From Adiantum capillus-veneris (taxonomy: Eukaryota > Streptophyta > Polypodiopsida > Polypodiales > Pteridaceae), in the NCBI GenBank assembly GCA_014529385.2, contig CM043942.1, forward strand, positions 26,604,469 to 26,662,468: DNA of 58,000 bases, in the 5' to 3' direction. This document shows positions 10,550 to 57,059 of the stretch, piece after piece. A program made the position numbers and the translations under genes. Under the pieces are notes generated by a model. That model made no database searches and was not told the DNA's origin. It saw nothing but the letters and a program-made list of their open reading frames with translations. Every line of letters begins with the position of its first letter. Within the stretch, counting starts at the first letter, position 1.

Positions 10550-11160
10550 GCAAGCCACCATTTGAGATAGTGGAAGGAGGGAAGAAAGTCCCACGCATTT
10601 TGCAAACTAAGAACAAGATATTTGAGGCAGACAAGTATGTGCAAGATATGGATGAAGCATATAGGAAGATAAAGATTGCTCTCGAGAAGACTCAGGCTAA
10701 GCAAAAGAAAGTTGCCGATCGTGACCGTCGTGAACTTGTATTTTCACTTGGGGATTTGGTACTTTTGCGCTTTGAAAAGTCCAGGAAAAGGAAAGGCAAG
10801 GAACATTTGTTTCCTAAGCTCAACATGCAATATTATGATCCTTTTCAAATTTCAGAAAAGATCGGGGATGTAGCTTACTGGTTGAAGCTACCAGAAAGCT
10901 GGAAAATACATAATGCTTTTCATGTCATCCTTCTAAGGCCCTTTATTGGTGATGTGCCAGAGAATATGCTTGATGAGAAACAACCCGAAGTGGAAGAATT
11001 GGATGAGGCTAGAGGAAAGGTTGCAAGACGCTATTTGGTGAAGTTCAAGAACTATCCATCTTTGGATGCTAAATGGATGGAAGAGTTTAAATTGGTTGAT
11101 TCACCTCAACTATTGCAACTATATCTTGAAGCCTTTCAGATGGAACCCATAGTGACTTGA
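10456..11160 (+). CDS. gypsy-1 integrase C-terminus with chromodomain
   Basis: A 234-codon open frame. It starts in the end of the integrase core (EYAYNSTVHTSIGKPPFEIV), continues through the GPY/F-like region (FPKLNMQYYDPFQISEKIGD, WKIHNAFHVILLRPF) and ends in a chromodomain-like segment RRYLVKFKNYPSLDAKWMEE with the aromatic and acidic pattern of YLVKW.GYP..E.TWE. This places the element among chromoviruses, whose chromodomain is thought to guide integration into marked chromatin. The true coding start is upstream, across the frameshift. The same C-terminus recurs at 46,850-46,985. Confidence 0.88.
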   Translation: MLCVKSTRQLGNTHHLPLVEYAYNSTVHTSIGKPPFEIVEGGKKVPRILQTKNKIFEADKYVQDMDEAYRKIKIALEKTQAKQKKVADRDRRELVFSLGDLVLLRFEKSRKRKGKEHLFPKLNMQYYDPFQISEKIGDVAYWLKLPESWKIHNAFHVILLRPFIGDVPENMLDEKQPEVEELDEARGKVARRYLVKFKNYPSLDAKWMEEFKLVDSPQLLQLYLEAFQMEPIVT

Positions 11161-11449
11161 TGTAGCCCTATGGAGCAAGGTGAGAGCATGGTTCATGATG
11201 CTCAAAGGAGTAGTTAAGCAATTGTATCTACTCTTTCCATATAGAATTTGGCAAGAGAAGTTTGTGCTTGAGAGTACACTTGAAAACTTCTATGCTTGAT
11301 ATATGTGTGGTAGCTAGGTTGGTGGGATTGTCTGATCGTCCAATGCTACATTTTCGGAAAATGTATATCCTTGATTCCCATCATAAATTATATGTGATAT
11401 CAGGAGATATCAGCATGTATTTCTCGCATGCAGTATTTTAAGGGTTGGG
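11161..11449 (+). other. gypsy-1 3' untranslated region
   Basis: Non-coding sequence between the integrase stop at 11,160 and the 3' LTR; it ends in a purine-rich AAGGGTTGGG at 11,440-11,449, a probable polypurine tract directly before TGTCATCAGG. Confidence 0.6.
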
Positions 11450-12000
11450 TGTCATCAGGAGGTGTATTTTTCATGTTGCCTTCTTTAAATATGTACTACA
11501 TATTTTTATCTATTTTATTTTTACTTGTTTTCCCCGGAACCCTTGAAAAGGTGCAAGTGGACATTGCATGGCCAGTGTGAAATGGCTGCGGCGGAAGCGA
11601 ACGGGTTTCTCACATCGAGAGTCTAGGTCGGTCAGCAGTCTGGGACTGGTGTGGCCAGTTAGCACTGAATTCTGACCAAATGGAAGCCTGTGCGCACCAA
11701 ATGGAATTTGGGCCACTCGGCAAGTCACTTATAACTTTATAAATTGGTGGGAACTAGGGGAATCGAACCAAAGGGGCAAACTGGACACTTGGCAGCTCCA
11801 CAATGTTTTGTCAGATCCATCCCAAGAGGGGACGCCCATTTTTGAGAGTGGAGGCTGATTTTCAACACAAGTGCATTTACAGAGTGTGTGTGAGTAGTGG
11901 GTGTAGGTTCACAGCTTTGATGGAAAGCTTGCCTTCTCCTTTGTCTCATGTAGGGCGATGATTTGCTCTCGCGCATCTCTCTCCCCGGGCCATGAGTAAA
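11450..12000 (+). mobile_element. 3' LTR of gypsy-1, truncated
   Basis: Begins TGTCATCAGGAGG and matches 1189 to about 1740 of the 5' LTR over some 550 bp with scattered differences and small indels. Similarity stops near the CTCTCTCCCC block at about 11,985, where sequence from another gypsy family starts. The distal half of this LTR, with the AATAAAGAAATA block, is lost. Confidence 0.82.
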
Positions 12001-12062
12001 AAAAACCAGCACTTTTCAATCATTCTCAATACTCCCCCCGCACATAACCACAAGGGTCCGGG

Positions 12063-12914
12063 CACTTTTCAATCATTTCTCACTATTCCACCCGGGAGTA
12101 AAATCACCAATCATTGAAATGAGTATTAAAACCAGAGTCAAATAATTCAAATCGGCACCAAGACAGGTTCAAAACAGATACCATCCATTTCAAACAAATT
12201 CCAAATAGGATCACCAAACAAGTTCTCAAACAAATTTCAAACTCAAAAAGCAATCTCAACATCAGTCGAGCTCGAAAAGTCGACCGACTTTCCATCCTGA
12301 AACCTGCACCAAAAAATTAGGGTTAGGTTCATTCCATAGGGTCGTAGCCGAGCACAACACGGTCCATAAGCTCTTGGACAAACAGTGTTTCTTTGGCGGC
12401 GATGGTAGTCCCAAGATAGCAATCGCACTGGACCTCCAAGGTCATTTGATCGTGAAGAGACATCTATTGGGAGATGTCGAGAAACCAACACTTTTCAATC
12501 ATTTCTCACTATTCTACCCGGGAGTAAAATCACCAATCATTGAAATGAGTATTAAAACCAGAGTCAAACAATTCAAATCGGCACCAAGACAGGTTCAAAA
12601 CAGATACCATCCATTTCAAACAAATTCCAAATAGGATCACCAAACAAGTTCTCAAACAAATTTCAAACTCAAAAAGCAATCTCAACATCAGTCGAGCTCG
12701 AAAAGTCGACCGACTTTCCATCCTGAAACCTGCACCAAAAAATTAGGGTTAGGTTCATTCCATAGGGTCGTAGCCGAGCACAACACGGTCCATAAGCTCT
12801 TGGACAAACAGTGTTTCTTTGGCGGCGATGGTAGTCCCAAGATAGCAATCGCACTGGACCTCCAAGGTCATTTGATCGTGAAGAGACATCTATTGGGAGA
12901 TGTTGAGAAACTTC
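12063..12914. repeat. Direct tandem duplication, 2 x 426 bp
   Basis: Units 12063-12488 and 12489-12914, both starting CACTTTTCAATCATTTCTCA and nearly identical (for example CCACCCGGG versus CTACCCGGG; CAAATAATTC versus CAAACAATTC). A shorter, more diverged start of the unit is seen at about 12,010. The near identity means that this duplication is younger than the elements around it. Confidence 0.92.
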
Positions 12915-13105
12915 AAGTTATAATCTGTTAGGGTTTCCATGGCAAGCATTTCAGGATACCCCACTCTGCGAGAAGTTGCACAATTTCAGGAACCATATAA
13001 CTTCGGGCAAATTTTTTTTTTCTTGAAAGCTTGCCAAGTCCTTGGAAGTGTGCGGCTTGGTAGCTATAGACATCTGCATGGTACTGTCTTTGAGAAAAAC
13101 AGCAG

Positions 13106-13277
13106 CCCGAAACAAATCTTGGATCCTTCTCTTGCAAGTGATCTTAATGGCTTATGCCCTGTAAGACATGAGCGGTGAAGACGGGAGCGCGCCCGAAACA
13201 AATCTTGGATCCTTCTCTTGCAAGTGATCTTAATGGCTTATGCCCTGTAAGACATGAGCGGTGAAGACGGGAGCGCG
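13106..13277. repeat. Direct tandem duplication, 2 x 86 bp
   Basis: Units starting CCCGAAACAAATCTTGGATC at 13106 and 13192, ending before CCCGATGTG at 13278. The copies appear identical over 86 bp. Confidence 0.9.
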
Positions 13278-13338
13278 CCCGATGTGCGATGAAGTAAGGG
13301 TGGGAGTGGCTAATAAGTCCGAGTAGCACACGCCTGAA

Positions 13339-13350
13339 GCTCTGATACCA
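13339..13350 (-). promoter_or_regulatory. Primer-binding site (tRNA-iMet type)
   Basis: GCTCTGATACCA on the + strand, that is TGGTATCAGAGC on the minus strand, complementary to the 3' end of plant initiator tRNA-Met. It is two bases from the LTR start at 13352 and fixes that element's direction as minus. Confidence 0.85.
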
Positions 13351-13351
13351 C

Positions 13352-14020
13352 TGTCACAAGACGGGCACCGCGTGCCAATAGAAAAGAACAGACTTTTAGC
13401 ACTTCAATAACAACTGAACTGAGAGAGAGAGAGAGAGAGACGACACGCGACACGGAGTGGCGGAATTCCACCCCAGAGAGTATTGGCCCCAAACCTTGGC
13501 GCCCCTTTCGGTATTTCTTTATATTGCGTCAATACAGTACAAGCAGGTACTCGAGATGCTGCACCTTCTCCAGGAAGCATGCCAGAGAATGAGCCCTAAC
13601 CTCATATTTAAAGGCCCTTGGCCTGAAAAGCAATTACAGTGAAAAGCCTTCAAAACTCAAAAGCTTCTGGTTCCAAAAGCAATGCGTTTGGCTGCCAGTG
13701 TAATTTACAGAAATACAACTGCCACATCATCAGCCAACGCCAAACGCGAAAATCCGTACAGCCTGCCACGTCATCATGCCAGCGCAATTTTCAAAAATTT
13801 GCCACGTCATCAGTTTGTGTGTGCGGGTCCTGCTTTATTTTAGTTTCTTTATGTCACTGGGGCCCCATCGGAGGGGGGGTCCCCATAAGTTGGTAGGACT
13901 TCTTCTTCTGTTACTTGTTCTCTTAAGGTTTAGGCCCCTCAGTCGGCATCTGCAAGTCGGCTCCCTTCTTCAAGGCTTTGACACGTCGGCAATTTGTGAC
14001 AAGGATGATGCATTCAGGAC
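13352..14020 (-). mobile_element. 5' LTR of minus-strand gypsy family (right end uncertain)
   Basis: Begins TGTCACAAGACGGG after the primer-site complement and aligns with the LTR at 31764 through GCACTTCAATA, AACTGAACTGA, GTGGCGGA(A/G)TTCCA and the GGGGCGCC block (13,485-13,521). It includes a short (GA)n at 13,422-13,440. Similarity to the other copy fades after about 13,530; the end at about 14,020, where gypsy-2 sequence begins, is an estimate. Confidence 0.65.
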
Positions 14021-14036
14021 TTAGTTAGTTACCGCG

Positions 14037-14880
14037 GTGAATGTGTTTTTGCAATTGGTGCAGAACCCAAGGTTAATGGAGTTCTTGCAAGCGCCACCAT
14101 TGCCACAACAAAATAGGCAACCTACACCGCGAACAGAGCTTGTTGAGGCTCAATCCCAAGTACTTTATGCGTCTCAACAGGATAGGGAACACTCGCATGT
14201 TGTAGAGTCAGGGGCTCCAAAACAGGTTCCTCCCGTCCTTGAACAGGTGGTTAGGACGCCTATTCCACAGGCTATGCCCGCCACCTTTCAGAGCCCGCAT
14301 GCTGTCATGAATGGACATGGAACTGGTTACGAGCCAATGCATCCAGTTTTTCCACCACCCACGGTACATCGTGGGTATTTCGGGGGTGGATCTATGTTCG
14401 AGAGTATGGCTGGTTATGCGCTCGGAACGCCAGCCATACATGCCAGGAACAATGTTTGGGGGTATGCAAGGCATGATGCCAAACCCCATGTATGGTAGCA
14501 AGGGCATGCAACAAGGTTTTCAGAGCAACTAGGGCCAGTTTGGGGTGCCACAACGTAATTTTGGCATGGCTGTCTTTTTTGGACAGCAGCGAGATATGGC
14601 ACCTATGACACAAAATGTCAATGGCCAAGACGCGCCGATGATTCCTACTATAGTGCCCATGTTGCAGACAATTCCTTATGACAATTTGGAGGCATTGGAA
14701 AAGCCGAAAGCTTACAAAGAAGGTGGTGCAACTGTAAAGTTTAGCACTTTCAGCAGCTTTGAGGATAAGGCAAAGGCTCTTACTTTCCTCCAGTAGTTTG
14801 ATATAGCTTATGCAAGAGGGAATTTTACAGAGGCCTCTAAGCTCAGGAAAGCTGCCACTTTTTGGAAAAACAATGCAGAC
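14037..14880 (+). pseudogene. gypsy-2 gag remnant
   Basis: gag of a second + strand chromovirus, related to gypsy-1: NPRLMEFLQAPPLPQQNRQP, then a Met/Gly/Gln-rich stretch, then KPKAYKEGGATVKFSTFSSF and FDIAYARGNFTEASKLRKAA. Stops occur near 14,528 and 14,794. The CCHC zinc knuckle is missing: the frame passes from the gag helix region directly into protease, so an internal deletion removed the zinc-knuckle part. Confidence 0.75.
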
Positions 14881-15135
14881 GGCACTCATCTTTTTTGATC
14901 CAGGTGCCAAACCAAACTTTATCTCACTAGAGTTAGCTGTGAAGCTGGGCATCAGAGCTGAAGAGATGGGGTACACGACAGAGGCAGAGTTGCATGTCTT
15001 GGCCACTCAGAGTGTGTTACTCCCATTATTGGAAAGCTACGTCTGCATATTCAGTCATATGTAGACACAGAAGAATTTTATATAACGCCATTGGAAGGGT
15101 GCGATCCGCTACTTGGAATTTCGTGGATGTTCAGA
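14881..15135 (+). pseudogene. gypsy-2 aspartic protease remnant
   Basis: The active site ALIFFDPGAKPNFISLELAV (about 14,884-14,940) has the catalytic Asp in a D-P-G-A context like gypsy-1. The second half is frameshifted around 14,990-15,130 (HVLATQSVLLP, then the GCDPLLGISW-like end). Confidence 0.75.
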
Positions 15136-16367
15136 GTATGTATGGCGTGCTAGATGTCTTCGGCAAGACGATCACCCTTCAACATAGGGGCAAAACTGAT
15201 GTTTTGGATGTAAAGCTCAAAGGGGAGTCTGTCCTTATTATATCTGCTTCGGCTATCATTTCTGTAATAAAGAATCATCTTTCTGTGTACTTGATTTTTG
15301 CGCGTGATGTCTCAAATAATTGTCAATTAAATTTATCTGTGTTAGACAAAGAAAGGTCAGCATTTTTGCTAGAGTTTAGTGACTGTTTTTTTGATTCATT
15401 ACCGTCGCAATTGCTGCCAGAGAGACCCCGAGGACTATCGGATAGTTTTGGTGCCAGGGTGTAGCCCACCTAATAGACCTCCCTACAGGGTTAGCGCGGC
15501 GTAGCAGAAAGAGATTATGGGCCAGGTTGAGGAGTTATTAGAGAAGGGGCTGATCTAGCCTAGTTCTTCACCCTTTTGCTCCCCAGTGCTCCTAGTATAG
15601 AAAAAGGATGGCTCATGGCGCATGTATATTGATTACCGTGCGTTGAATAAGAATACCATCAAGAATATGTTTCCTATTCCAAGGATTGATGATATTCTCG
15701 ATCGTTTAGAGGGTGCTGCAATTTTCAGCAGGATAGACCTTAAGAGTGGGTACCATCAAATTTGTATAAGGGCAAAGGATGTGCACAAGACTGCGTTTAG
15801 AATGACATTTGGTCTTTATGAGTTCCTAGTGATGCCGTTTGGTCTAACAATGCGCCTGCCACGTTCAATAGGATGATGGACCGGATTTTCCGCTCGCATT
15901 AACAATTTGTTGGGACATTCTTCGATGACATGATAGTCTATTCGAAGAATAAAGAGGAGCATATGCGTCACTTGACCATTGTGTTCGAAGAGCTGCGCAG
16001 TCACATGTTACTTGTCAATCCTAAGAAAAGTGAATTCTTCTTGGAAGAGATCCACTTTCTTGGCCACATAGTCTCAAAGGATGGTGTTATAATGGATCGC
16101 AGGTTGAAGCTATTAAGACATCGCTAGACTTAAAGACTGTGCACGATGTCAGAAGCTTCTTGGGATTGTGTTCCTACTATAGAAGGTTTATCAGGAATTT
16201 TGCAGAGATAGCATCACGTCTTCACGCTTTGCAAAAGAAAGAGGCCACTTTCAGATGGACCCAAAAAGAGATTTCAGCTTTTAGTCTCTTAAAGGAAAAG
16301 TTGACTTCAGATCCAGTAATTGTTTTGCCAGATCTCAGGAAGTCATTTGTGGTCCAGTGTGACGCAC
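15136..16367 (+). pseudogene. gypsy-2 reverse transcriptase and start of RNase H
   Basis: RT is recognisable from the PPNRPPYRVSAA linker (about 15,465-15,500) through [25 protein letters not shown] (motif A), [29 protein letters not shown] (catalytic box), PKKSEFFLEEIHFLGHIVSK and VRSFLGLCSYYRRFIRNF. The RNase H domain starts (SFVVQCDAH) and then breaks off at about 16,367. Stops at about 15,506, 15,557 and 15,598 and frameshifts near 15,847 and 16,100 make it a pseudogene. Confidence 0.88.
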
Positions 16368-16566
16368 ATCAAATGTACATAAGAATTCAGTGTAATAGAT
16401 GGAAATGACAAAAGTATGAAGGTCTCATTAAGTCATTTGTATCTATGTGTTACGACCTTTCTTGCGGATACATGCGATGATAAAAGAGTGCTAACAATAC
16501 AAGATCATTAGTGGCATGTATTTATGGTATGCAATCGAGGACGTTTGGGATTTCAAGAGGGGGGTA
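16368..16566 (+). other. gypsy-2 deletion junction and 3' untranslated region
   Basis: At about 16,368 the RNase H frame joins ACATCAAATGTACATA, which in the copy at 47,019 lies downstream of the chromodomain. RNase H, integrase and chromodomain have therefore been deleted. The segment ends with a purine tract AAGAGGGGGGTA right before the LTR start at 16567. Confidence 0.7.
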
Positions 16567-18060
16567 TGTCACGAGGACGTGGCAACTGCTAACCTTAGTT
16601 GTTTTCCTTCCAATGATTTTTGTTTAATTTTTGAGACCCTCTTTTTGAAGTTGCAAACAGTCGGACATTGCATGGCCAATGTGAACGGTAATTTCACCCA
16701 CAGACGGGAAGTTGGTCGGCACTGGAATTCGTATAGTAAAAGGATGTTTAGGCTTAGTTCAAGATCATGTAGGTCCCCCCGTCGCACTTAGCAAGTTGGT
16801 GGATACTACGAAGTGAACTCAATAAAGGCACAATGCCAAGGTAGGGTCACCTAAGGAAAGTACGCGACAGTTGGGCTACATTGCATTTTGGATGCGGTTC
16901 CAGTGGGGATAGATGGTCAGATGAGCAGTGGGATTCCAACGGAAGCATCCCCTAAAATTTAGGGAACTGCTATTCCGGACCATGAAATCTGTTCGCGTCA
17001 TTACCTCCGGAATGACAAGGGGAACATTTTAGAACTCTATTGCAAAGTCAACTGGGCAACCAGTCGGGAGATTTTAAGCGGCAACCCCGAAACGGGAAAT
17101 TGCTTGTAAATGTGCCAAGTGGCATCTTTTCGTGCACTTTCCTCATGCAGAAGAAGGTAGCGCTGAATTTCCAGCTGAGAGAGCTCATTTGCAAGTTTTT
17201 GTCATAGGTTAAGAGCTATTGATTGCAAGCTTTCCCTCTCATGTACAGTGTGGTGCAAGAAGTCATGTCCTTCACACCTCACACTGCTCTCTCTCCCCCT
17301 TACGTGTAGTAATGTGATGCCCCTCAAGAGGGCTCTTCATTTGACCCATGTACAGTTGTGAGGTCTTATGCGTTTTTGCTGAGGCAAGAGCCTCTTTGAG
17401 CTGGAACAAGAGTAGCTAACTGCTGCTCCAAAAGCAGGCACCCGCGAGGGTGATAACCTCACCGTACAGGTGCGTTTTTAGTGTTGGTTATGCACTGAAT
17501 TTGGACTGTTTTTCAGCCATACGGATGCCAGAACCATTGGGAATAGTGCCCCACTGATAGAGGACAGTGCAAGGATTGTTTAGGGTTGAAAACAGGGAAA
17601 AAACCAGTAAATACAGCGTGCTGAATTTACTGTTTTTGGGTAGAAATCAGAGGGTTTATGTCAGTGGGAGTGAGTTCTAGCAAGGGAATTAGTTTTGGGC
17701 AAGTTTTGGGGCTGTTATGTTGCCGAAATTTTACCGGAACAGGTGGTATCTAGCTGGATACAGGTAAATACCCTCTTAAAGAATAAAGAAATACTGAAAG
17801 GGGCGCCAATTTTGGGGCCTACAAGTTGTCGGCGTCTGCTTGGAGCACTCTAGCTTCCGAGCTATGTGTGTGCTTTGAGTGTTAATTCCTGTCGCAGGTT
17901 ACCTTTGCAAAGTTCTCTCTCTGTGTGAAAATTTAAAGTAAAGTAAAGAATTTCGGGTGAAAACCGAAGTATACCGCCCTATGGGCCGGTTTCACGTAGT
18001 CTAGCATGTCGAGGCTGGTCATAGTTGCATACCCTCTCTTGCACAGTACCGCGTTTTAGC
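16567..18060 (+). mobile_element. 3' LTR of gypsy-2
   Basis: Starts TGTCACGAGGACGTGG and aligns with the LTR at 47258 (same first 40 bases) and more distantly with 1189 and 11450. A polyadenylation-like AATAAAGAAATA is at 17,782-17,793, followed by the conserved GGGGCGCCAA block. The right end, about 18,060, is estimated from where family-T sequence begins. Confidence 0.75.
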
Positions 18061-18099
18061 ATGTGCACTTAGCCGCGTGTGAACCACCTCTTAGCCTTG

Positions 18100-18440
18100 C
18101 ATTTTATTTATAAGTGACTTTTCAACTTCTGGATCGTGGGGACTGATTTGACACTGCTCGACCCAAATTTTTAGGCCTATATAGGCAGCATGGCCAGTGC
18201 TGGGAGAAGTGGAAGAGGCAGCATCAATAGAAGGACCTGCAGCCTCAGTGTTCGTAGGATCAGCACCTCAGCATTTCCAGCCTTTTCTCATCAGCGTTTT
18301 CAACCCTGTAGCATCAGCGTTCAGCCTAGAACAGCCAGCGATTTCAGCCTATGATAGCCATCAGATTTCAGCCCCTAGCCTCGTCATGATTGCAGATTCT
18401 AGCCATCGACATCACTAGCGTTTTCAGCATTCAGCCATAG
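18100..18440 (+). mobile_element. Fragment of family-T LTR, sense orientation
   Basis: Resembles 60-440: an AAGTGACTTTTCAAC block, a TATATAGG box at about 18,178-18,185, a GGGAGAAG.GG.AAGAGG block, then CAGC and GCGTTTTCAGC-type repeats. No coding potential that I can support. Confidence 0.55.
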
Positions 18441-18779
18441 CTTTTGAAATGTTGTCTTGGTCTTTGTATGCTGAGGGGCTTGTTGGAGGTGAAACTTCAT
18501 GTGTTTGAATATGGTAGTGTAATGTAGTCGAGCTACTAAAATAGAGGAAACTCAAGAAACTGAGCCTTACACAAAAATTATGAATTTCAAGCATAAATTG
18601 GGTCTCTATACCACTGTTAATATTTGCTATAGGCAGTGAATCAAATGGTACTGTTCAAGTACACAAACAATTATCCTTTTTGGTACCATGCTTCATTCAA
18701 GTAAGTAAAACTTGTGCTCATTGATGTCTGTTTTTGGGGATGTATGCATGGCATGCTTGGGGGGGCTGGGGTGTTACAG
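18441..18779 (+). other. PSD intron upstream of the first visible exon
   Basis: AT-rich unique-looking sequence ending in gtgttacag. I see no upstream PSD exon here; the N-terminal exon must lie left of the transposon block or outside the window. Confidence 0.6.
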
Positions 18780-54917
<36,138 letters not shown>

Positions 54918-55131
54918 GTAAGAGTTTGGTAATTTATATTGGCTATTGTAAATCCAAATTTTCTTTTTGTGGTTGACCATGGAAGTAATTCTCATTTTTC
55001 TCTCAATATGGAAGATATTCGAAATGTGATAAAGTTCTGGTTATCAGCAATTCCATTTACGACTAGCAAAGATATAGATGTCTTTTTCTGCACTTAAGAA
55101 ATGATTCTGGTCACATGCTGTTGTATGTGTT
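54918..55131 (+). other. Start of the intron after PSD exon j
   Basis: AT-rich intron beginning gtaaga, interrupted at about 55,132 by a T run that marks the 3' end of a minus-strand LINE. Confidence 0.6.
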
Positions 55132-55217
55132 TTTTTTTTTTCTTTTACAAGAAAACGATCCTTCCATTAGTTAAGAAAACTGCCCAATGGGCTACAATCT
55201 GCCCCTGCTAGAGAGGG

Positions 55218-55882
55218 CTACATCGACAAGAGGATAGCCTTGTTCAACCGAGCGTGTGGGCATGAAACGCTCTCCTCTTCCCTTGCCAACAACACCTGAA
55301 TGTGCGCAGGCCTGTAGAGAGCTGACACTCCCCTAATCCATGCATCTGAAAACCCCATCCAACGCATAGTGAACTCAAGGAAGCCCCAGTTAACTCTGTC
55401 GTACGCCTTCTCAAAATCGAGGGGTATCACAAGATCCTCTCCTCGGAGACGTGTGAGGGCAGTTGCCTCCCAGAAGGTAAAAATGTTGTCAAGGATGTTG
55501 CACTTCTTGACAAAACCCGTCGGAGTCTCATGTATAGTGCTCTCAAGTAGCCACTGAATTCTCAAAGGCAGAGCCTTAGCTAAGATTTTGTAGGCTGAAT
55601 TGAGAATGGTGATGGTCGCCACTGTTGAATCTCACCCAAGGAGCCTGGAAGATGGTTTGACTCACAATTTCTTCTGGGAGCACTAGGAGGTGCTTGGTCG
55701 AGACCTGTAGAGCTTACCAGCACATTTTGCACACTAGGGAGATGCCTAACAGCATGTGTGAGGGATTGATCTACCTTATCCCCAAGGAGGGCCTCCTGTA
55801 GCTGCTTAGGCTGGAGCGGGCGCTCAAGCCCTTGGCGCATCTCCTCAGTGACTAAACAAGTCATCTGTGCCCACACCTGCAC
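55218..55882 (-). pseudogene. LINE W reverse transcriptase, 3'-deleted
   Basis: ATITILNSAYKILAKALPLR, IHETPTGFVKKCNILDNIFT, VIPLDFEKAYDRVNWGFLEF (motif A) and WMGFSDAWIRGVSALYRPAH are clear RT motifs. The frame then stops making sense after QVLLAREEESV, and within some 60 bases enters the 3' UTR. Motifs B and C (YADD) and the C-terminus are therefore missing, so the copy is an internal deletion. Upstream, 55,580-55,882 contains EEMRQGLERPLQPKQLQEAL, the usual RT leader. Confidence 0.85.
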
Positions 55883-55989
55883 TCTTCATGCATCTCGACG
55901 GTCGGCTGAAAATAGCTTGCGGTAAAAGTCAGTAGCAACCGCCGCATATCCACGGTCTCTGTAGCAATGGACCCATCGGGCCTTTTCAG

Positions 55990-57055
55990 TTGACCAACAC
56001 TAGTGTGTGCATGGCGAGGACCCACAATCTCAAAGAACTGACGAGTAACTCTGTCGCCCACCTGAGTCCACTTCTGCCGAGCCTGTAGCATCTGCTCCTC
56101 CATTCAAGGGCTACCTGGGTGGCTCTACTGCATCTACCGTAAGGAGGCAATGCCCTGTCGAAGTCGCTTCTCCTCCTCACTTGTCACAGACAAGCGAGCT
56201 CCAGACCCTTGGAGTAAGAAACGACTAAGCTCCACAATGCCAGTGGCCGCTCTAAGAGCAAGGTCCCCCTCTGTGTCCAAACTCTGTCCATACCCCCACA
56301 ACCTGCTCCCTGAGCTCAGTATCCAGCAAAATCCTCCCTGGGATGTGTAGCATGACGCTGCCACTCCTTTGTCTATCTGACAACAGTGGTCACTAGCATA
56401 GAGCTGATCTATCCTCGATAGATTCACGCCCCCTACTCGACATTGAGACCGAGAGGCTATCTGAGGGCTGTACATAGCCTATATGCTTCCATACATCCGA
56501 AATCCTCATAGTCATACATAGGCGCTCCCAAGCAGCCAACTCAGCCCCGTGAACAGCAGCATGGCTGCGTGCAATCCTATCCAAGGGGTCCTCCAACATG
56601 TTGAATTCCCCCCCAATGCACCACTACTCTGCGTGAGGCAAGGACTCCACAATATGTGACCAAAACACAGCCCGTGCACTCGCATGGTAGCACGCATAAA
56701 TGTTCAAGAAGCCCACAAGGCTACGTTGAACTTGCGTGGTGACCCACTCGACCCCTCCTGGCACAATGATACCTCTGCCCACAATGGCCTGCTGCCATGA
56801 GTTCGGAATGGTCATAGATACACCTCTATGAATGCCGCGAGGCCTAAAAGCAGTTGACCAAAGAGTCTAAAATCTACCTCGCAGAACGTTGCCACAACGC
56901 CGAATGGGGCTCTCACACAGATGATGCACGTGCAGCATACGAATATCAATAGGATCACCCACAAGGCATCTCTGGAGCTCTTGTCTCAAATGACCCCGCT
57001 GGCACACAAACTGTGGTCCTCCAAGGCCCTAGATATTCCATGAGACAATCCTCAT
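55990..57055 (-). pseudogene. LINE W endonuclease domain
   Basis: Starts MRIVSWNI followed by a stop and GLGGPQ (57,055-57,000), the SWNxxGLGxP hallmark of plant L1 endonucleases. Further on NIYACYHASARAVFW (about 56,700), then RVGGVNLSRIDQLYASDHCC (about 56,420-56,380) with the R.DR.Y.S.H-type end of the domain. At least four frame changes and stops. Confidence 0.78.
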
Positions 57056-57059
57056 GGGG

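Larger units (their letters stand above)
12001..13340 (-). mobile_element. Decayed gag-protease fragment of a minus-strand gypsy, tandemly duplicated
   Basis: Related to the minus-strand gypsy at 29,800-31,760. The left part contains two copies of a 426-bp unit. The right part (about 12,928-13,137, minus) has QLLAEWGILKCLPWKP, matching the gag segment QLIAEWGNLEMLVTE at about 31,030-31,090. No complete domain survives. It ends at 13,339-13,350 with a primer-site complement followed by the LTR. Confidence 0.6.

Noticed and set aside
12063-13277. CRISPR-like direct repeats
   Set aside because: Only two units each, of 426 and 86 bp, without spacers, in a plant nuclear context.
13339-13350. GCTCTGATACCA sites as parts of tRNA genes
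   Set aside because: Only the 12-base primer-site complement is present next to LTR ends; no tRNA cloverleaf surrounds any of them.
18197-18418. 73-codon frame as the missing N-terminal PSD exon
   Set aside because: The sequence matches the family-T LTR leader, and the protein lacks the basic and Ser-rich start and hydrophobic end expected before the C2 exon.
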